From the NCBI GenBank assembly GCA_964036275.1, contig CAXIWQ010000159.1, positions 1-64,000 on the forward strand: a DNA stretch of 64,000 bases, in the 5' to 3' direction. The DNA comes from Litoditis marina (taxonomy: Eukaryota; Nematoda; Chromadorea; Rhabditida; Rhabditidae). Positions 1 through 13,119 of the stretch are shown piece by piece; within the stretch, counting starts at the first letter, position 1; every line of letters begins with the position of its first letter. A program made the position numbers and the translations under genes. The notes beneath the pieces were generated by a model, which saw only the letters and a list, made by a program, of their open reading frames with translations, was not told the DNA's origin and ran no database searches.

Positions 1-126
1 GTTAATTCGTATTTTGTGGCTGTGCGCCACAGAATAGATTGTCGTATTAGGTTTTTGTAGCTGGGAGCAACAGATTTGATAGCCGTATGAACTTTTTTCT
101 GTAGCTGCAAGGCAAAGAGGTAATAA
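1..126 (+). repeat. 130-bp satellite, fragment left of insert 1
   Basis: Slightly less than one monomer in forward orientation. It carries the GTGGCTG hairpin subunit, the GTAGCTGGGAGC subunit and the start of the GTAGCTGCAAGG subunit, and stops after GGTAATAA, where the usual CCGCG is replaced by a TAA run. The same stretch continues without a break at about 35631-35756, so this is the left half of an interrupted array and not its natural end. The window edge cuts the array at position 1. Confidence 0.95.
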
Positions 127-141
127 TAATAATAATTTATT
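127..141 (-). other. AATAAAT signal and TTA tail of insert 1
   Basis: The plus strand reads a TAA/AAT run followed by ATTTATT at 135-141, so the minus strand reads AATAAAT and then a short TTA-type microsatellite that runs into the satellite target. This is the feature that suggests a retrotransposed 3' end. Alternatively the run is a simple microsatellite that grew from the satellite's own GGTAATAA. Confidence 0.45.
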
Positions 142-382
142 CGTTCATATAGAGGAGGCAATCGGAGAAAGAATAAGAGAGTAGTGACGAATAAACATGA
201 ACCTAGGAAAATAAAAAGCATAGAAAACTATTTTAAAAGTTGGGCAGTTGCATCAATGAATGTACATGAGTCACATTACATCACAGTCTGTTACAAAATT
301 GAAAAAAACAAACAAAAGCGAAACTATGGAAGGTTGTCCTAAATACATGTTACACAATGGTTTAACTCAGCCCGAAATCTTA

Positions 383-472
383 AATGAGTTCACTTTGAAC
401 GATGAGTTCACTTTGAACGATGAGTTCACTTTGAACGATGAGTTCACTTTGAACGATGAGTTCACTTTGAAC
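383..472 (+). repeat. 18-bp tandem repeat, five copies
   Basis: Five head-to-tail copies of GATGAGTTCACTTTGAAC at 383, 401, 419, 437 and 455. The first copy has AA for GA at its start and the other four are identical. Each unit holds the inverted repeat GTTCA-CTT-TGAAC. The repeats lie at the right edge of insert 1, directly before the satellite resumes. On the minus strand they are at the 5' side of the insert. Perfect copies suggest recent amplification by slippage. Confidence 0.95.
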
Positions 473-493
473 GAAAATAACCGCGTTAATTTG

Positions 494-3400
494 TCTTTTG
501 TGGCTGTGCGCCACAGAATAGATTGTCGTATCAGGTTTTTGTAGCTGGGAGCAACAGACTTGATAGCCGTATGAACTTTTCTCTGTAGCTGCAAGCCAAC
601 AAGTCGATAACCGCGATATTTCGTGTTTTGTGGCTGTGCGCCACAGAATAGATTGTCGTATTATGTTTCTGTAGTTGGAAGCAACAGACTTGATAGCCGT
701 ATGATTTTTTTTTGTAGCTGCAAGTCAAAATGTCAATAACCGCGTTAATTCGTCTTTGTGGCTGTGCGCCACAGAATAGATTGTCGTATTAGGTTTTTGT
801 AGCTGGGAGCAACAGATTTGATAGCCGTATAAAATGTTATCTGTAACTGCGAGGCGAAGAGTCAATAACCGCGTTAATTCGTCTTTTGTGGCTGTGCGCC
901 ACAGAATATATAGTCGTATTAGGTTTTTGTAGCTGGGAGCAACAGACTTGATAGCCGTATGAACTGTTCTCTGTAGCTGCAAGGCAAAGAGTCGATAACC
1001 GCGTTAATTCGTATTTTGTGGCTGTGCGCCACAGAATAGATAGTCGTATTAGGTTTTTTTAGCTGGGAGCAACATACTTAATAGCCGTATAACCTTTTTC
1101 CTGTAGCTGCACGGCAAAGAGTCAATAACCGCGTTAATTTGTCTTTTGTGGGTGTGCGCCACAGAATATAAAATCGTATTAGGTTTTCGTAGCTGGGAGC
1201 AACAGACTTGATAGCCGTATGAATTTGTTTCTGTAGCTGCAAGGCAAAGAGGTAATAACCGCGTTAATTTGTCTGTTGTGGCTGTGCGCCACAGAATAGA
1301 TTGTCGTATCAGGTTTTTGTAGCTGGGAGCAACAGACTTGATAGCCGTATGAACTTTTCTCTGTAGCTGCAAGGCAAAAAGTCGATAACCGCGTTATATC
1401 GTATTTTGTGGCTGTGTGCCACAGAATAGATAGTTGTATTGGGTTTTTCTAGCTGGGAGCAACATACTTGATAGCCACATAAACTTTTTTCTGTAGCTGC
1501 AAGCCAAAGAGTCGATAACCGCGTAAATTCGTATTTTGTGGCTGTGCGCCACAGAATAGATTGTCGTATTAGGTTTTTGTAGCTGGGAGCAACAGATTTG
1601 ATAGCCGTATGAAATGTTCTCTGTAACTGCAAGGCAAAGAGGTAATAACCGCGTTAATTTGTCTTTTGTGGCTGTGCGCCACAGAATATAAAGTCGTATT
1701 ATGTTTTTGTAGCCATGAGCAACAGACTTGATAGCCGTATGAATTTTTTTATGTAGCTGCAAGGCAAAGAGTCGATAACCGCGTTAATTCGTATTTTGTG
1801 GCTGTGCGCCACAGAATAGATTGTCGTATTAGGTATTTGTAGCTGGGAGCAACAGATTTGATAGCCGTATGAACTTTTTTCTGTAGCTGCAAGGCAAAGA
1901 GGTAATAACCGCGTTAATTTGTCTTTTGTGGCTGTGCGCCACAGAATAGATTGTCGTATCAGGTTTTTGTAGCTGGGAGCAACAGACTTGATAGCCGTAT
2001 GAACTTTTCTCTGTAGCTGCAAGCCAACAAGTCGATAACCGCGATATTTCTTGTTTTGTGGCTGTGCGCCACAGAATAGATTGTCGTATTATGTTTCTGT
2101 AGTTGGAAGCAACAGACTTGATAGCCGTATGATTTTTTTTTGTAGCTGCAAGTCAAAATGTCAATAACCGCGTTAATTCGTCTTTGTGGCTGTGCGCCAC
2201 AGAATAGATTGTCGTATTAGGTTTTTGTAGCTGGGAGCAACAGATTTGATAGCCGTATGAACTTTTTTCTGTAGCTGCAAGGCAAAGAGGTAATAACCGC
2301 GTTAATTTGTCTTTTGTGGCTGTGCGCCACAGAATAGATTGTCGTATCAGGTTTTTGTAGCTGGGAGCAACAGACTTGATAGCCGTATGAACTTTTCTCT
2401 GTAGCTGCAAGCCAACAAGTCGATAACCGCGATATTTCGTGTTTTGTGGCTGTGCGCCACAGAATAGATTGTCGTATTATGTTTCTGTAGTTGGAAGCAA
2501 CAGACTTGATAGCCGTATGATTTTTTTTTGTAGCTGCAAGTCAAAATGTCAATAACCGCGTTAATTCGTCTTTGTGGCTGTGCGCCACAGAATAGATTGT
2601 CGTATTAGGTTTTTGTAGCTGGGAGCAACAGATTTGATAGCCGTATGAAATGTTATCTGTAACTGCGAGGCAAAGAGTCAATAACCGCGTTAATTCGTCT
2701 TTTGTGGCTGTGCGCCACAGAATATAAAGTCGTATTAGGTTTTTGTAGCTGGGAGCAACAGACTTGATAGCCGTATAAACTTTTTTCTGTAGCTGCAAAG
2801 CAAACAGTCGATAACCGCGTTAATTCGTATTTTGTGGCTGTGCGCCACAGAATAGATAGTCGTATTAGGTTTTTGTAGCTGGGAGCAACAGATTTGATAG
2901 CCGTATGAAATGTTCTCTGTAACTGCGAGGCAAAGAGTCAATAACCGCGTTAATTTGTCTTTTGTGGGTGTGCGCCACAGAATATAAAATCGTATTAGGT
3001 TTTCGTAGCTGGGAGCAACAGACTTGATAGCCGTATGAATTTTTTTCTGTAGCTGCAAGGCAAAGAGGTAATAACCGCGTTAATTTGTCTGTTGTGGCTG
3101 TGCGCCACAGAATAGATTGTCGTATCAGGTTTTTGTAGCTGGGAGCAACAGACTTGATAGCCGTATGAACTTTTCTCTGTAGCTGCAAGGCAAAGAGTCG
3201 ATAACCGCGTTATATCGTATTTTGTGGCTGTGTGCCACAGAATAGATAGTTGTATTGGGTTTTTCTAGCTGGGAGCAACATACTTGATAGCCATATAAAC
3301 TTTTTTCTGTAGCTGCAAGCCAAAGAGTCGATAACCGCGTAAATTCGTATTTTGTGGCTGTGCGCCACAGAATAGATTGTCGTATTAGGTTTTTGTAGCT

Positions 3401-3560
3401 GGGAGCAACAGATTTGATAGCCGTATGAAATGTTCTCTGTAACTGCAAGGCAAAGAGGTAATAACCGCGTTAATTTGTCTTTTGTGGCTGTGCGCCACAG
3501 AATATAAAGTCGTATTAGGTTTTTGTAGCCATGAGCAACAGACTTGATAGCCGTATAAAC
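494..3560 (+). repeat. HOR of about 1,816 bp (14-mer), tandem pair
   Basis: Variant order repeats with a shift of 1816-1817 bp: 494 matches 2311, 1049 matches 2865 and 1309 matches 3125. Fourteen monomers would be 1820 bp, so a few single-base deletions separate the copies. Nested inside is a 3-mer step of 388 bp (1923 matches 2311) containing the GATATTTCGTGTTTTG unit and the AAGTCAAAATGTC unit. The second copy degrades after about 3560, where a unit with the shortened junction GCGTAAAATC begins. Confidence 0.7.
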
Positions 3561-3769
3561 TTTTTTTCTGTAGCTGCACGGCAAAGAGTCAATAACCGCG
3601 TAAAATCTTTTGTGGCTGTGCGCCACAGAATAGATTGTCGTATTATGTTTCTGTAGTTGGAAGCAACAGACTTGATAGCCGTATGATTTTTTTTGTAGCT
3701 GCAAGTCAAAATGTCAATAACCGCGTTAATTCGTCTTTGTGGCTGTGCGCCACAGAATAGATTGTCGTA

Positions 3770-6700
3770 TTAGGTTTTTGTAGCTGGGAGCAACAGATTT
3801 GATAGCCGTATGAAATGTTCTCTGTAACTGCGAGGCAAAGAGTCAATAACCGCGTTAATTCGTCTTTTGTGGCTGTGCGCCACAGAATATATAGTCGTAT
3901 TAGGTTTTTTTAGCTGGGAGCAACATACTCGATAGCCGTATAACCTTTTTCCTGTAGCTGCACGGCAAAGAGTCAATAACCGCGTTAATTTGTCTTTTGT
4001 GGCTGTGCGCCACAGAATATAAAGTCGTACTATGTTTTTGTAGTTGGGAGCAACAGACTTGATAGCCGTATGATTTTTTTTTGTAGCTGCAAGTCAAAAT
4101 GTCGATAACCGCGTTAATTCGTTTTTGTGGCTGTGCGCCACAGAATAGATTGTCGTATTAGGTTTTTGTAGCTGGGAGCAACCGACTTGATAGCCGTATT
4201 AACTTTTTTTCTGTAGCTGCAAAACAAACAGTCGATAACCGCGTTAATTCGTATTTTGTGGCTGTGCGCCACAGAATAGATAGTCGTATTAGGTTTTTGT
4301 AGCTGGGAGCAACATACTTGATAGCCGTATAAACTTTTTTCTGTAGCTGCACGGCAAAGAGTCAATAACCGCGTTAATTTGTCTTTTGTGACTGTGCGCC
4401 ACAGAATATAAAGTCGTATTAGGTTTTTGTAGCTGGGAGCAACAGACTTGATAGCCGTATGAACTTTTTTCTGTAGCTGCAAGGCAAAGAGGTAATAACC
4501 GCGTTAATTTGTCTTTTGTGGCTGTGCGCCACAGAATATAAAGTCGTATTAGGTTTTTGTAGCCATGAGCAACAGACTTGATAGCCGTATAAACTTTTTT
4601 CTGTAGCTGCAAGGCAAAGAGTCGATAACCGCGTTAATTCGTATTTTGTGGCTGTGTGCCACAGAATAGATAGTTGTATTGGGTTTTTCTAGCTGGGAGC
4701 AACATACTTGATAGCCGTATAAACTTTTTTCTGTAGCTGCAAGGCAAAGAGTCAATAACCGCGTTAATTTGTCTTTTGTGGCTGTGCGCCACAGAATATA
4801 AAGTCGTATTAGGTTTTTGTAGCCATGAGCAACAGACCTGATAGCCGTATGAACTGTTCTCTGTAGCTGCAAGGCAAAGAGTCGATAACCGCGTTAATTC
4901 GTATTTTGTGGCTGTGCGCCACAGAATAGATTGTCGTATTAGGTTTTTGTAGCTGGGAGCAACATATTTGATAGCCGTATGAACTGTTCTCTGTAGCTGC
5001 AAGGCAAAGAGTCGATAACCGCGTTAATTTGTCTTTTGTGGCTGTGCGCCACAGAATATAAAGTCGTATTAGGTTTTTGTAGCCATGAGCAACAGACTTG
5101 ATAGCCGTATAAACTTTTTTCTGTAGCTGCAAGGCAAAGAGTCGATAACCGCGTTAATTCGTATTTTGTGGCTGTGTGCCACAGAATAGATAGTTGTATT
5201 GGGTTTTTCTAGCTGGGAGCAACATACTTGATAGCCGTATAAACTTTTTTCTGTAGCTGCAAGGCAAAGAGGTAATAACCGCGTTAATTTGTCTTTTGTG
5301 GGTGTGCGCCACAGAATATAAAATCGTATTAGGTTTTCGTAGCTGGGAGCAACAGACTTGATAGCCGTATGAATTTTTTCTGTAGCTGCAAGGCAAAGAG
5401 GTAATAACCGCGTTAATTTGTCTGTTGTGGCTGTGCGCCACAGAATAGATTGTCGTATCAGGTTTTTGTAGCTGGGAGCAACAGACTTGATAGCCGTATG
5501 AACTTTTCTCTGTAGCTGCAAGGCAAAGAGTCGATAACCGCGTTATATCGTATTTTGTGGCTGTGTGCCACATAATAGATAGTTGTATTGGGTTTTTCTA
5601 GCTGGGAGCAACATACTTGATAGCCATATAAACTTTTTTCTGTAGCTGCAAGCCAAAGAGTCGATAACCGCGTAAATTCGTATTTTGTGGCTGTGCGCCA
5701 CAGAATAGATTGTCGTATTAGGTTTTTGTAGCTGGGAGCAACAGATTTGATAGCCGTATGAAATGTTCTCTGTAACTGCAAGGCAAAGAGGTAATAACCG
5801 CGTTAATTTGTCTTTTGTGGCTGTGCGCCACAGAATATAAAGTCGTATTAGGTTTTTGTAGCCATGAGCAACAGACTTGATAGCCGTATAAACTTTTTTT
5901 CTGTAGCTGCACGGCAAAGAGTCAATAACCGCGTAAAATCTTTTGTGGCTGTGCGCCACAGAATATAAAGTCGTATTAGGTTTTTGTAGCTGGGAGCAAC
6001 AGACTTGATAGCCGTATAAACTTTTTTCTGTAGCTGCAAAGCAAACAGTCGATAACCGCGTTAATTCGTATTTTGTGGCTGTGCGCCACAGAATAGATAG
6101 TCGTATTAGGTTTTTGTAGCTGGGAGCAACAGATTTGATAGCCGTATGAAATGTTCTCTGTAACTGCGAGGCAAAGAGTCAATAACCGCGTTAATTCGTC
6201 TTTTGTGGCTGTGCGCCACAGAATAGATTGTCGTATTATGTTTCTGTAGTTGGAAGCAACAGACTTGATAGCCGTATGATTTTTTTTTGTAGCTGCGAGT
6301 CAAAATGTCAATAACCGCGTTAATTCGTCTTTGTGGCTGTGCGCCACAGAATAGATTGTCGTATTAGGTTTTTGTAGCTGGGAGCAACAGATTTGATAGC
6401 CGTATGAAATGTTCTCTGTAACTGCGAGGCAAAGAGTCAATAACCGCGTTAATTTGTCTTTTGTGGGTGTGCGCCACAGAATATAAAATCGTATTAGGTT
6501 TTCGTAGCTGGGAGCAACAGACTTGATAGCCGTATGAATTTTTTTCTGTAGCTGCAAGGCAAAGAGGTAATAACCGCGTTAATTTGTCTGTTGTGGCTGT
6601 GCGCCACAGAATAGATTGTCGTATCAGGTTTTTGTAGCTGGGAGCAACAGACTTGATAGCCGTATGAAATGTTCTCTGTAACTGCGAGGCAAAGAGTCAA

Positions 6701-8020
6701 TAACCGCGTTAATTCGTCTTTTGTGGCTGTGCGCCACAGAATATATAGTCGTATTAGGTTTTTTTAGCTGGGAGCAACATACTTGATAGCCGTATAACCT
6801 TTTTCCTGTAGCTGCACGGCAAAGAGTCAATAACCGCGTTAATTTGTCTTTTGTGGCTGTGCGCCACAGAATATAAAGTCGTATTAGGTTTTTGTAGCTG
6901 GGAGCAACATACTTGATAGCCGTATAACCTTTTTCCTGTAGCTGCACGGCAAAGAGTCAATAACCGCGTTAATTTGTATTTTGTGGCTGTGCGCCACAGA
7001 ATATAAAGTCGTACTATGTTTTTGTAGTTGGGAGCAACATACTTGATAGCCGTATGATTTTTTTTTGTAGCTGCAAGTCAAAATGTCGATAACCGCGTTA
7101 ATTCGTTTTTGTGGCTGTGCGCCACAGAATAGATTGTTGTATTAGGTTTTTGTAGCTGGGAGCAACCGACTTGATAGCCGTATTAACTTTTTTCTGTAGC
7201 TGCAAAACAAACAGTCGATAACCGCGTTAATTCGTATTTTGTGGCTGTGCGCCACAGAATAGATAGTCGTATTAGGTTTTTGTAGCTGGGAGCAACATAC
7301 TTGATAGCCGTATAAACTTTTTTCTGTAGCTGCACGGCAAAGAGTCAATAACCGCGTTAATTTGTCTTTTGTGGCTGTGCGCCACAGAATATAAAGTCGT
7401 ATTAGGTTTTTGTAGCTGGGAGCAACAGACTTGATAGCCGTATGAACTTTTTTCTGTAGCTGCAAGGCAAAGAGGTAATAACCGCGTTAATTTGTTTTTT
7501 GTGGCTGTGCGCCACAGAATATAAAGTCGTATTAGGTTTTTGTAGCCATGAGCAACAGACTCGATAGCCGTATAAACTTTTTTCTGTAGCTGCAAGGCAA
7601 AGAGTCGATAACCGCGTTAATTCGTATTTTGTGGCTGTGTGCCACAGAATAGATAGTTGTATTGGGTTTTTCTAGCTGGGAGCAACATACTTGATAGCCG
7701 TATAAACTTTTTTCTGTAGCTGCAAGGCAAAGAGTGAATAACCGCGTTAATTTGTCTTTTGTGGCTGTGCGCCACAGAATATAAAGTCGTATTAGGTTTT
7801 TGTAGCCATGAGCAACAGACCTGATAGCCGTATGAACTGTTCTCTGTAGCTGCAAGGCAAAGAGTCGATAACCGCGTTAATTCGTATTTTGTGGCTGTGC
7901 GCCACAGAATAGATTGTCGTATTAGGTTTTTGTAGCTGGGAGCAACATATTTGATAGCCGTATGAACTGTTCTCTGTAGCTGCAAGGCAAAGAGTCGATA
8001 ACCGCGTTAATTTGAATTTT
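3770..8020 (+). repeat. Duplicated 1.27-kb block at 2,983-bp spacing
   Basis: About 3770-5040 and 6754-8020 share the same order of variants (4289 matches 7272, 4549 matches 7532, 4809 matches 7792). The shift equals 23 monomers minus 7 bp. Marker units are those with AAAACAAACAGTCG, with GTAGCCATGAGC and with the TGTGTGCCACA form. Material between the copies (5041-6753) repeats parts of the 494-3560 block, for example 3125-3710 again at about 5458-6040. Confidence 0.65.
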
Positions 8021-10760
8021 GTGGCTGTGCGCCACAGAATAGATTGTCGTATCAGGTTTTTGTAGCTGGGAACAACATACTTGATAGCCGTATCAACTTT
8101 TTTCTGTAGCTGCAAAGCAAACAGTCGATAACCGCGTTAATTCGTATTTTGTGGCTGTGCGCCACAGAATAGATAGTCGTATTAGGTTTTTGTAGCTGGG
8201 AGCAACATACTTGATAGCCGTATAAACTTTTTTTTCTGTAGCTGCACGGCAAAGAGTCAATAACCGCGTAAAATCTTTTGTGGCTGTGCGCCACAGAATA
8301 TAAAGTCGTATTAGGTTTTTGTAGCTGGGAGCAACAGACTTGATAGCCGTATAAACTTTTTTCTGTAGCTGCAAGGCAAAGAGGTGATAACCGCGTTAAT
8401 TTGTCTTTTGTGTCTGTGCGCCACAGAATATACAGTCGTATTAGGTTTTTGTAGCTGGGAGCAACAGATTTGATAGCCGTATAAAATGTTCTCTGTAACT
8501 GCAAGGCAAAGAGTCAATAACCGCGTTAATTTGTATTTTATGGCTGTGCGCCACAGAATATAAAGTCGTAATATGTTTTTGTAGTTGGGAGCAACAGACT
8601 TGATAGCCGTATGATTTTTTTTTGTAGCTGCAAGTCAAAATGTCAATAACCGCGTTAATTCGTATTTTGTGGCTGTGCGCCACAGAATAGATTGTCGTAT
8701 TAGGTTTTTGTAGCTGGGAGCAACAGACTTGATAGCCGTATAAACTTTTTCTGTAGCTGCAAGGCAAAGAGGTGATAACCGCGTTAATTTGTCTTTTGTG
8801 GCTGTGCGCCACAGAATAGATTGTCGTATTAGGTTTTTGTAGCTGGGAGCAACAGACTTGATAGCCGCATAAACTTAGTTTCTGTAGCTGCAAGGCAAAG
8901 AGTCAATAACCGCGTTAATTCGTCTTTTGTGGCTGTGCGCCACAGAATATATAGTCGTATTAGGTTTTTGTAGCTGGGAGCAACAGACTTGATAGCCGTA
9001 TGAACTTATCTCTGTAACTGCAAGTCAACAAGTCGATAACCGCGATAATTCGTATTTTGTGGCTGTGCGCCACAGAATAGATTGTCGTATTAGGTTTTTG
9101 TAGCTGGGAGCAACAGATTTGATAGCCGTATGAACTGTTCTCTGTAGCTGCAAGGCAAAGAGTCGATAACCGCGTTTATTCGTATTTTGTGGCTGTGCGC
9201 CACAGAATAGATTGTCGTATCAGGTTTTTGTAGCTGGGAGCAACATATTTGATAGCCGTATGAACTGTTCTCTGTAGCTGCAAGGCAAAGAGTCGATAAC
9301 CGCGTTATATCGTATTTTGTGGCTGTGTGCCACAGAATAAAGTCGTATTAGGTTTTTGTAGCCATGAGCAACAGACTTGATAGCCGTATAAACTTTTCTC
9401 TGTAGCTGCAAGGCAAAGAGTCGATAACCGCGTTAATTCGTATTTTGTGGCTGTGTGCCACAGAATAGATAGTTGTATTGGGTTTTTCTAGCTGGGAGCA
9501 ACATACTTGATAGCCGTATAAATTGTTTTCTGTAGCTGCAAGGCAAAGAGTCAATAACCGCGTTAATCTGTCTTTTGTGGCTGTGCGCCACATAATAAAA
9601 AGTCGTATTAGGTTTTTGTAGCTGGGAGCAACAGACTTGATAGCCATATAAACTTTTTTCTGTAGCTGCACGGCAACGAGTCAATAACCGCGTAAAATCT
9701 TTTGTGGCTGTGCGCCACAGAATATAAAGTCGTATTAGGTTTTTGTAGCTGGGAGCAACAGACTTGATAGCCGTATAAACTTTTTTCTGTAGCTGCAAAG
9801 CAAACAGTCGATAACCGCGTTAATTCGTATTTTGTGGCTGTGCGCCACAGAATAGATAGTCGTATTAGGTTTTTGTAGCTGGGAGCAACAGATTTGATAG
9901 CCGTGTGAAATGTTCTCTGTAACTGCGAGGCAAAGAGTCAATAACCGCGTTAATTCGTCTTTTGTGGCTGTGCGCCACAGAATAGATTGTCGTATTATGT
10001 TTCTGTAGTTGGAAGCAACAGACTTGATAGCCGTATGATTTTTTTTTGTAGCTGCAAGTCAAAATGTCAATAACCGCGTTAATTCGTCTTTGTGGCTGTG
10101 CGCCACAGAATAGATTGTCGTATTAGGTTTTTGTAGCTGGGAGCAACAGATTTGATAGCCGTATGAAATGTTCTCTGTAACTGCGAGGCAAAGAGTCAAT
10201 AACCGCGTTAATTCGTCTTTTGTGGCTGTGCGCCACAGAATATATAGTCGTATTAGGTTTTTTTAGCTGGGAGCAACATACTTGATAGCCGTATAACCTT
10301 TTTCCTGTAGCTGCACGGCAAAGAGTCAATAACCGCGTTAATTTGTCTTTTGTGGCTGTGCGCCACAGAATATAAAGTCGTATTAGGTTTTTGTAGCTGG
10401 GAGCAACATACTTGATAGCCGTATAACCTTTTTCCTGTAGCTGCACGGCAAAGAGTCAATAACCGCGTTAATTTGTATTTTGTGGCTGTGCGCCACAGAA
10501 TATAAAGTCGTACTATGTTTTTGTAGTTGGGAGCAACAGACTTGATAGCCGTATGATTTTTTTTTGTAGCTGCATGTCAAAATGTCGATAACCGCGTTAA
10601 TTCGTTTTTGTGGCTGTGCGCCACAGAATAGATTGTCGTATTAGGTTTTTGTAGCTGGGAGCAACCGACTTGATAGCCGTATTAACTTTTTTCTGTAGCT
10701 GCAAAACAAACAGTCGATAACCGCGTTAATTCGTATTTTGTGGCTGTGTGCCACAGAATA
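6625..10760 (+). repeat. Duplicated block at 3,499-bp spacing
   Basis: Units at 6624-7260 recur at 10123-10760 in the same order (6754 matches 10253, 6884 matches 10383, 7142 matches 10641). They share three consecutive units ending in the AACCTTTTTCC form and the AAGTCAAAATGTC form. The spacing is about 27 monomers. Confidence 0.6.
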
Positions 10761-11376
10761 GATAGTTCTATTGGGTTTTTCTAGCTGGGAACAACATACT
10801 TGATAGCCATATAAACTTTTTTCTGTAGCTGCACGGCAAAGAGTCAATAACCGCGTTAATTTGTCTTTTGTGGCTGTGCGCCACAGAATATAAAGTCGTA
10901 TTAGGTTTTTGTAGCTGGGAACAACAGACTTGATAGCCGTATGAACTTTTTTCTGTAGCTGCAAGGCAAAGAGGTAATAACCGCGTTAATTTGTCTTTTG
11001 TGGCTGTGCGCCACAGAATATAAAGTCGTATTAGGTTTTTGTAGCTGGGAGCAACAGACTTGATAGCCGTATAAACTTTTTTCTGTAGCTGCAAGGCAAA
11101 GAGTCGATAACCGCGTTAATTCGTATTTTGTGGCTGTGTGCCACAGAATATATAGTTGTATTGGGTTTTTCTAGCTGGGAGCAACATACTTGATAGCCAT
11201 ATAAACTTTTTTCTGTAGCTGCACGGCAAAGAGTCAATAACCGCGTTAATTTGTCTTTTGTGGCTGTGCGCCACAGAATAGATTGTCGTATCAGGTTTTT
11301 GTAGCTGGGAGCAACAGACTTGATAGCCGTATGAACTTTTTTCTGTAGCTGCAAGGCAAAGAGGTAATAACCGCGT

Positions 11377-11398
11377 TAATTTGTCTTAATTTGTCTTT
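11377..11398 (+). repeat. 11-bp direct duplication inside a monomer
   Basis: TTAATTTGTCT occurs twice in tandem here where other monomers carry it once. It marks this copy against the matching block near 22400, which lacks it. Confidence 0.85.
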
Positions 11399-11915
11399 TG
11401 TGGCTGTGCTCCACAGGATATAAAGTCGTATTAGGTTTTTGTAGCCATGAGCAACAGATTTGATAGCCGTATAAACTTTTTTCTGTAGCTGCAAGGCAAA
11501 GAGTCGATAACCGCGTTGTATCGTGTTTTGTGGCTGTGTGCCACAGAATAGATAGTTGTATTGGGTTTTTCTAGCTGGGAGCAACATCCTTGATAGCCAT
11601 ATAAACTTTTTTCTGTAGCTGCACGGCAAAGAGTCAATAACCGCGTTAATTTGTCTTTTGTGGCTGTGCTCCACAGGATATAAAGTCGTATTAGGTTTTT
11701 GTAGCCATGAGCAACAGATTTGATAGCCGTATAAACTTTTTTCTGTAGCTGCAAGGCAAAGAGTCGATAACCGCGTTGTATCGTGTTTTGTGGCTGTGTG
11801 CCACAGAATAGATAGTTGTATTGGGTTTTTCTAGCTGGGAGCAACATCCTTGATAGCCATATAAACTTTATTCTGTAGCTGCACGGCAAAGAGTCAATAA
11901 CCGCGTTAATTTGTC
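11395..11915 (+). repeat. 260-bp dimer duplicated in tandem
   Basis: The pair of units holding GTGCTCCACAGGATATAAAG and then the GTTGTATCGTGTTTTG form appears at about 11400 and again at about 11660, exactly two monomers later. Only a few differences are visible, for example a T-tract broken by an A near 11870. The corresponding block near 22430 has this dimer only once, so this is a local gain. Confidence 0.8.
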
Positions 11916-13119
11916 TTTTGTGGCTGTGCGCCACAGAATATAAAGTCGTATTAGGTTTTTGTAGCTGGGAGCAACAGATTTGATAGCCGTATGAAATGTT
12001 CTCTGTAACTGCAAGGCAAAGAGTCAATAACCGCGTTAATTTGTATTTTGTGGCTGTGCGCCACAGAATATAAAGTCGTATTATGTTTTTGTAGTTGGAA
12101 GCAACAGACTTGATAGCCGTATGATTTTTTTTTGTAGCTGCAAGTCAAAATGTCAATAACCGCGTTAATTCGTCTTTGTGGCTGTGCGCCACAGAATAGA
12201 TTGTCGTATCAGGTTTTTGTAGCTGGGAGCAACAGACTTGATAGCCGTATGAACTTTTTTCTGTAGCTGCAAGGCAAAGAGGTAATAACCGCGTTAATTT
12301 GTCTTTTGTGGCTGTGCGCCACAGGATATAAAGTCGTATTAGGTTTTTGTAGCCATGAGCAACAGACTTGATAGCCGTATAAACTTTTTTCTGTAGCTGC
12401 AAGGCAAAGAGTCGATATCCGCGTTATATCGTATTTTGTGGCTGTGTGCCACAGAATAGATAGTTGTATTGGGTTTTTCTAGCTGGGAACAACATACTTG
12501 ATAGCCATATAAACTTTTTTTCTGTAGCTGCACGGCAAAGAGTCAATAACCGCGTTAATTTGTCTTTTGTGGCTGTGCGCCACAGAATATAAAGTCGTAT
12601 TAGGTTTTTGTAGCTGGGAGCAACAGACTTGATAGCCGTATAAACTTTTTTTCTGTAGCTGCAAGGCAAAGAGGTAATAACCGCGTTAATTTGTCTTTTG
12701 TGGCTGTGCGCCACAGAATATAAAGTCGTATTAGGTTTTTGTAGCTGGGAGCAACAGATTTGATAGCCGTATGAAATGTTCTCTGTAACTGCAAGGCAAA
12801 GAGTCAATAACCGCGTTAATTTGTATTTTGTGGCTGTGCGCCACAGAATATAAAGTCGTATTATGTTTTTGTAGTTGGAAGCAACAGACTTGATAGCCGT
12901 ATGATTTGTTTTTGTGGCTGCAAGTCAAAATGTCAATAACCGCGTTAATTCGTCTTTGTGGCTGTGCGCCACAGAATAGATTGTCGTATTAGGTTTTTGT
13001 AGCTGGGAGCAACAGATTTGATAGCCGTATGAAATGTTCTCTGTAACTGCGAGGCAAAGAGTCAATAACCGCGTTAATTCGTCTTTTGTGGCTGTGCGCC
13101 ACAGAATATATAGTCGTAT

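Larger units (their letters stand above)
127..480 (-). mobile_element. Insert 1: 354-bp insertion, possibly a truncated retroelement
   Basis: A non-satellite stretch. Compared with the uninterrupted copy near 35630-35780 the coordinate shift changes from 35630 to 35276, a net gain of 354 bp. AATAA occurs on both sides (122-126 and 476-480) and could be a 5-bp target-site duplication, although the left copy merges with a TAA run. Read on the minus strand, the insert starts with five 18-bp repeats, has about 240 bp of unique AT-rich sequence, and ends in AATAAAT (complement of 135-141) followed by a TTA/ATT microsatellite. A polyadenylation-type signal next to a short microsatellite is typical of the 3' end of many non-LTR retrotransposons, which suggests a 5'-truncated copy on the minus strand. 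No reverse transcriptase or other domain is visible. A plus-strand frame at 260-544 (94 codons) is mostly the repeated peptide NDEFTL and runs into satellite, so I do not call it a gene. Confidence 0.6.

Noticed and set aside
121..140. Telomere-like or simple microsatellite locus
   Set aside because: Only a short TAA run at the edge of insert 1; it is better read as an insert tail or slippage from GGTAATAA.
260..544. Plus-strand frame of 94 codons across insert 1
   Set aside because: Half of it is the NDEFTL peptide from the 18-bp repeat and its end lies in satellite. No family recognised.
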